In this document: positions 15,193-16,847 of the stretch, one piece after another
Layout of the letters: the number at the start of each line of letters is the position of its first letter
Numbering within the stretch: the first letter of the stretch is position 1
DNA from: an uncultured Bacteroidota bacterium
GTDB taxonomy: Bacteria; Bacteroidota; Bacteroidia; Bacteroidales; SZUA-534
Length of the DNA stretch: 16,847 bases
Assembly (NCBI GenBank): GCA_937900725.1
Contig: CALCFP010000056.1
Coordinates: 1 to 16,847 of the forward strand
Direction: 5' to 3'
Position numbers and translations under genes: made by a program
The notes under the pieces: generated by a model
Seen by the model: only the letters and a program-made list of their open reading frames with translations
The model's database searches: none
What the model was told of the DNA's origin: nothing

Positions 15193-16218
15193 TCATCTCA
15201 AAAATCCTTCTTTTGCTTTTTCTAGCGCGTCAATAACCTTGTCGCACCATGCATCAAACTCAGGGTCTGGAATCTGATATTCAGGATGTGCTAGCACATT
15301 GGCCACAGTTCGTCTGATGCCTTCATCGGCACGGACTGTTGCTTGAAAACAAGGAACTGCGCGTTTCAGTTTTGTGCAGTCGAACACCACTGAACTTGCT
15401 TTGTCGCCAATTAGGCTGCCACGGAAATCGTACTGTTTGCCCACTTCCGCTAAAAATGCCGACGACACGTAGTACGGCTTCAGTTCAACGTTCAGGCAGT
15501 CTGCCACGCATTTGTAAATCTGATTCCAGGTTACAGTCTCGCCCGACATAATTTGGAAAGTCTCGCCAATGGCGTGTCTGTTGCCCATTAGTCCTACAAA
15601 TCCCTTAGCAAAATCCGAATTGTGCGTAATGGTCCATAGCGAAGTGCCGTCGCCATGGATAATGACAGGCTTGCCATCCAGCATTCGCTTGAGAACCTGC
15701 CAACTGCCTTTGTCGCCATGTACGCCCATCGGGACAGCCCGTTCGTCGTAGGTGTGCGAAGGTCGTATTATGGTCACAGGGAAACCATTCTCGCGGTACA
15801 TCTTCATCAGAAAATTTTCGCATAGAATCTTATTGCGAGAATATTCCCAATACGGGTTCGCCAACGTTGTCGATTCTGTGGCGATGTAGTTTTCGGCAGG
15901 TTTTTGGTATGCCGAAGCCGAACTAATGTACATATACTGTTTAGTGTGTCCTGCAAACAGACGGTAGTCGCGTTCAACCTGTTCGGGAACAAAGCCTATG
16001 AAGTCGCACACTGTGTCGAATTCAAGTCCTGCGATTTTTTGTGCCACGTCTGATTCGTTTTCCACGTCGCATTTTATCACGGTAACGTTTTTGCTCAGAA
16101 TGTCGCTACGTGTTCCGCGGTTAAGAAGGTATAATTGCCATTCGCCGTTTTGTGCCAGAAGTTCAGTTATGGCGGTGCTGATAGTGCCTGTGCCGCCGAT
16201 AAAAAGTGCCCGTTTCAT
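15193..16218 (-). CDS. NAD-dependent epimerase/dehydratase (extended SDR)
   Basis: The product is 341 residues when started at ATG 16218 (MKRALFIGGTG). An upstream in-frame ATG at 16260 would add 14 residues before the Rossmann fold and is less likely. Residues 1-14 form the nucleotide-binding strand and glycine loop (GGTGTIS, 8-14). D51 and V52 (IKCDVEN) and SSASAY (99-104) follow, then the catalytic Tyr126-x3-Lys130 (YSRNK). The later part (IIRPSHTYD, IIHGDGTSLWTITHNSDFA, FQIMSGETVTWNQIY) matches the substrate side of extended SDRs, including CSP41-like members. It probably acts in the cytoplasm on a nucleotide sugar or similar substrate, which cannot be named. It is divergent from tex, and no SD is visible. 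Confidence 0.87.
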   Translation of the reverse strand: MKRALFIGGTGTISTAITELLAQNGEWQLYLLNRGTRSDILSKNVTVIKCDVENESDVAQKIAGLEFDTVCDFIGFVPEQVERDYRLFAGHTKQYMYISSASAYQKPAENYIATESTTLANPYWEYSRNKILCENFLMKMYRENGFPVTIIRPSHTYDERAVPMGVHGDKGSWQVLKRMLDGKPVIIHGDGTSLWTITHNSDFAKGFVGLMGNRHAIGETFQIMSGETVTWNQIYKCVADCLNVELKPYYVSSAFLAEVGKQYDFRGSLIGDKASSVVFDCTKLKRAVPCFQATVRADEGIRRTVANVLAHPEYQIPDPEFDAWCDKVIDALEKAKEGFLR

Positions 16219-16349
16219 TGTTGAATATCTTTTTAGAAATAGATTGGTAAGGTAGTGCAAGGCATCGATATTTAAAAGTTAATTTCGATTTTCCTAATTC
16301 TGTAAATTGCATTTTCTTTGGAAATGAAACTCAAAACTAAAAAAGCACT
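16219..16349. other. Divergent intergenic region between epimerase and tex
   Basis: This 131-base AT-rich stretch should carry promoters for both genes. TTTCTTTG at 16313-16320 matches the Bacteroidetes -7 element TAnnTTTG at all but one position and lies 29 bases before the tex ATG. No good -33 partner was seen, so this is only a candidate promoter for tex. Confidence 0.35.
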
Positions 16350-16847
16350 ATGCTGAAATACTTCAAAGCCATTGCCGAGGCGCTTGGCATCAGGATCAAT
16401 CAGGTGGAGGCTGTGGCCAAGTTGCTCGATGGCGGTGCTACGGTGCCGTTTATCAGCCGTTACCGAAAAGAGGCCACCGACGGGCTCGACGAGGTGGCAG
16501 TTTTCAATGTCGAGAGTCAGTACAAGCGTTTTGCCGAACTTGACAAACGCAAGCAGACCATTATTGAGACCATTGCCGAACAAGGCAAACTCACCGACGA
16601 ACTGAAACGCAAGATTGACGATACGCTCGACAGCACCGAGTTGGAAGACATCTATCTGCCATATAAGCCTAAAAAACGGACCCGCGCCACAATTGCGCGC
16701 GAGCAGGGGCTTGAGCCCTTGGCCGATTGGCTGATGAAGCAGTGGCCAGGAAGTCCCGAACAGATGGCCGAAAAATATCTCAAGGGCGAGATGCCTAATT
16801 ATGCGAATCGCAGTTTGAGCGATGAGTACAGAGAGCGGCAGGAAGAT
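16350..16847 (+). CDS. tex: Tex, RNA-binding transcription accessory protein (N-terminal part)
   Basis: The gene starts at ATG 16350 and runs off the window end, leaving 166 codons. The sequence follows the Tex N-terminal helical domain closely: an early helix (FKAIAEALGI), the core VPFISRYRKEATDGLDE, then LEDIYLPYKPKKRTRATIAR and the start of the next helical stretch (EQMAEKYLKGEMPN). Full-length Tex is usually 700-800 residues with a YqgF-like domain, helix-hairpin-helix and a C-terminal S1 domain, all outside this window. Tex is a cytoplasmic protein linked to transcription elongation and RNA binding. Recognition is firm; the lack of a visible SD is normal for Bacteroidetes. Confidence 0.93.
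   Translation, partial: MLKYFKAIAEALGIRINQVEAVAKLLDGGATVPFISRYRKEATDGLDEVAVFNVESQYKRFAELDKRKQTIIETIAEQGKLTDELKRKIDDTLDSTELEDIYLPYKPKKRTRATIAREQGLEPLADWLMKQWPGSPEQMAEKYLKGEMPNYANRSLSDEYRERQED

Noticed and set aside
16219..16260. Upstream start (ATG 16260) for the epimerase
   Set aside because: It would put 14 extra residues before the conserved Rossmann strand, where the family normally starts within a few residues of the GGTG loop.

Overview
The window looks like a chromosomal piece of a Bacteroidales (Bacteroidetes) bacterium, probably a gut- or rumen-type lineage. The main reasons are two very different surface proteins that both end in a type IX secretion (T9SS) type A sorting domain, a BspA-like leucine-rich repeat protein, and mostly SD-less, AT-rich leaders. 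The assignment comes from protein families only; no rRNA or other taxonomic marker is present.

Layout. (1) 2-3232 (+): the 3' part of a BspA-like LRR surface protein with InlB-like repeats, two CxxC ribbon-like repeats and a T9SS tail, closed by a strong terminator at 3250-3290. (2) 3291-3622: a short open frame without a start (3354-3539) followed by its own terminator, most likely a gene remnant. (3) 13020 down to 3681 (-): a compact three-gene unit made of a 2,683-residue secreted Ig-like giant, a small predicted outer-membrane beta-barrel and a lipoprotein. The gaps are 16 and 9 bases, and a hairpin terminator lies at 3623-3656. (4) 13021-13302: a 282-base divergent intergenic region with two hairpins in the leader of the giant gene. 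(5) 13303-15144 (+): a B12-binding-type radical SAM protein with a CX4CX2C cluster motif. (6) 15193-16218 (-): an extended short-chain dehydrogenase/NAD-dependent epimerase. (7) 16350-16847 (+): the N-terminal part of Tex, cut by the window end.

The three-gene unit is the most interesting part. The giant carries a higher-order four-domain repeat (a-b-c-d, about 1.15 kb per cycle). Its 'a' module is kept nearly identical in three copies while b, c and d have drifted. The two small genes have the size, order and cell location of an outer-membrane assembly pair, and they recall TraO and TraQ of Bacteroidetes conjugative elements. I infer a dedicated export, anchoring or display module for the giant; this has not been shown by any alignment. 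The T9SS machinery itself is not in the window. The right-hand genes look like ordinary cellular genes, appear less AT-rich by eye, and show no evident link to the surface locus.
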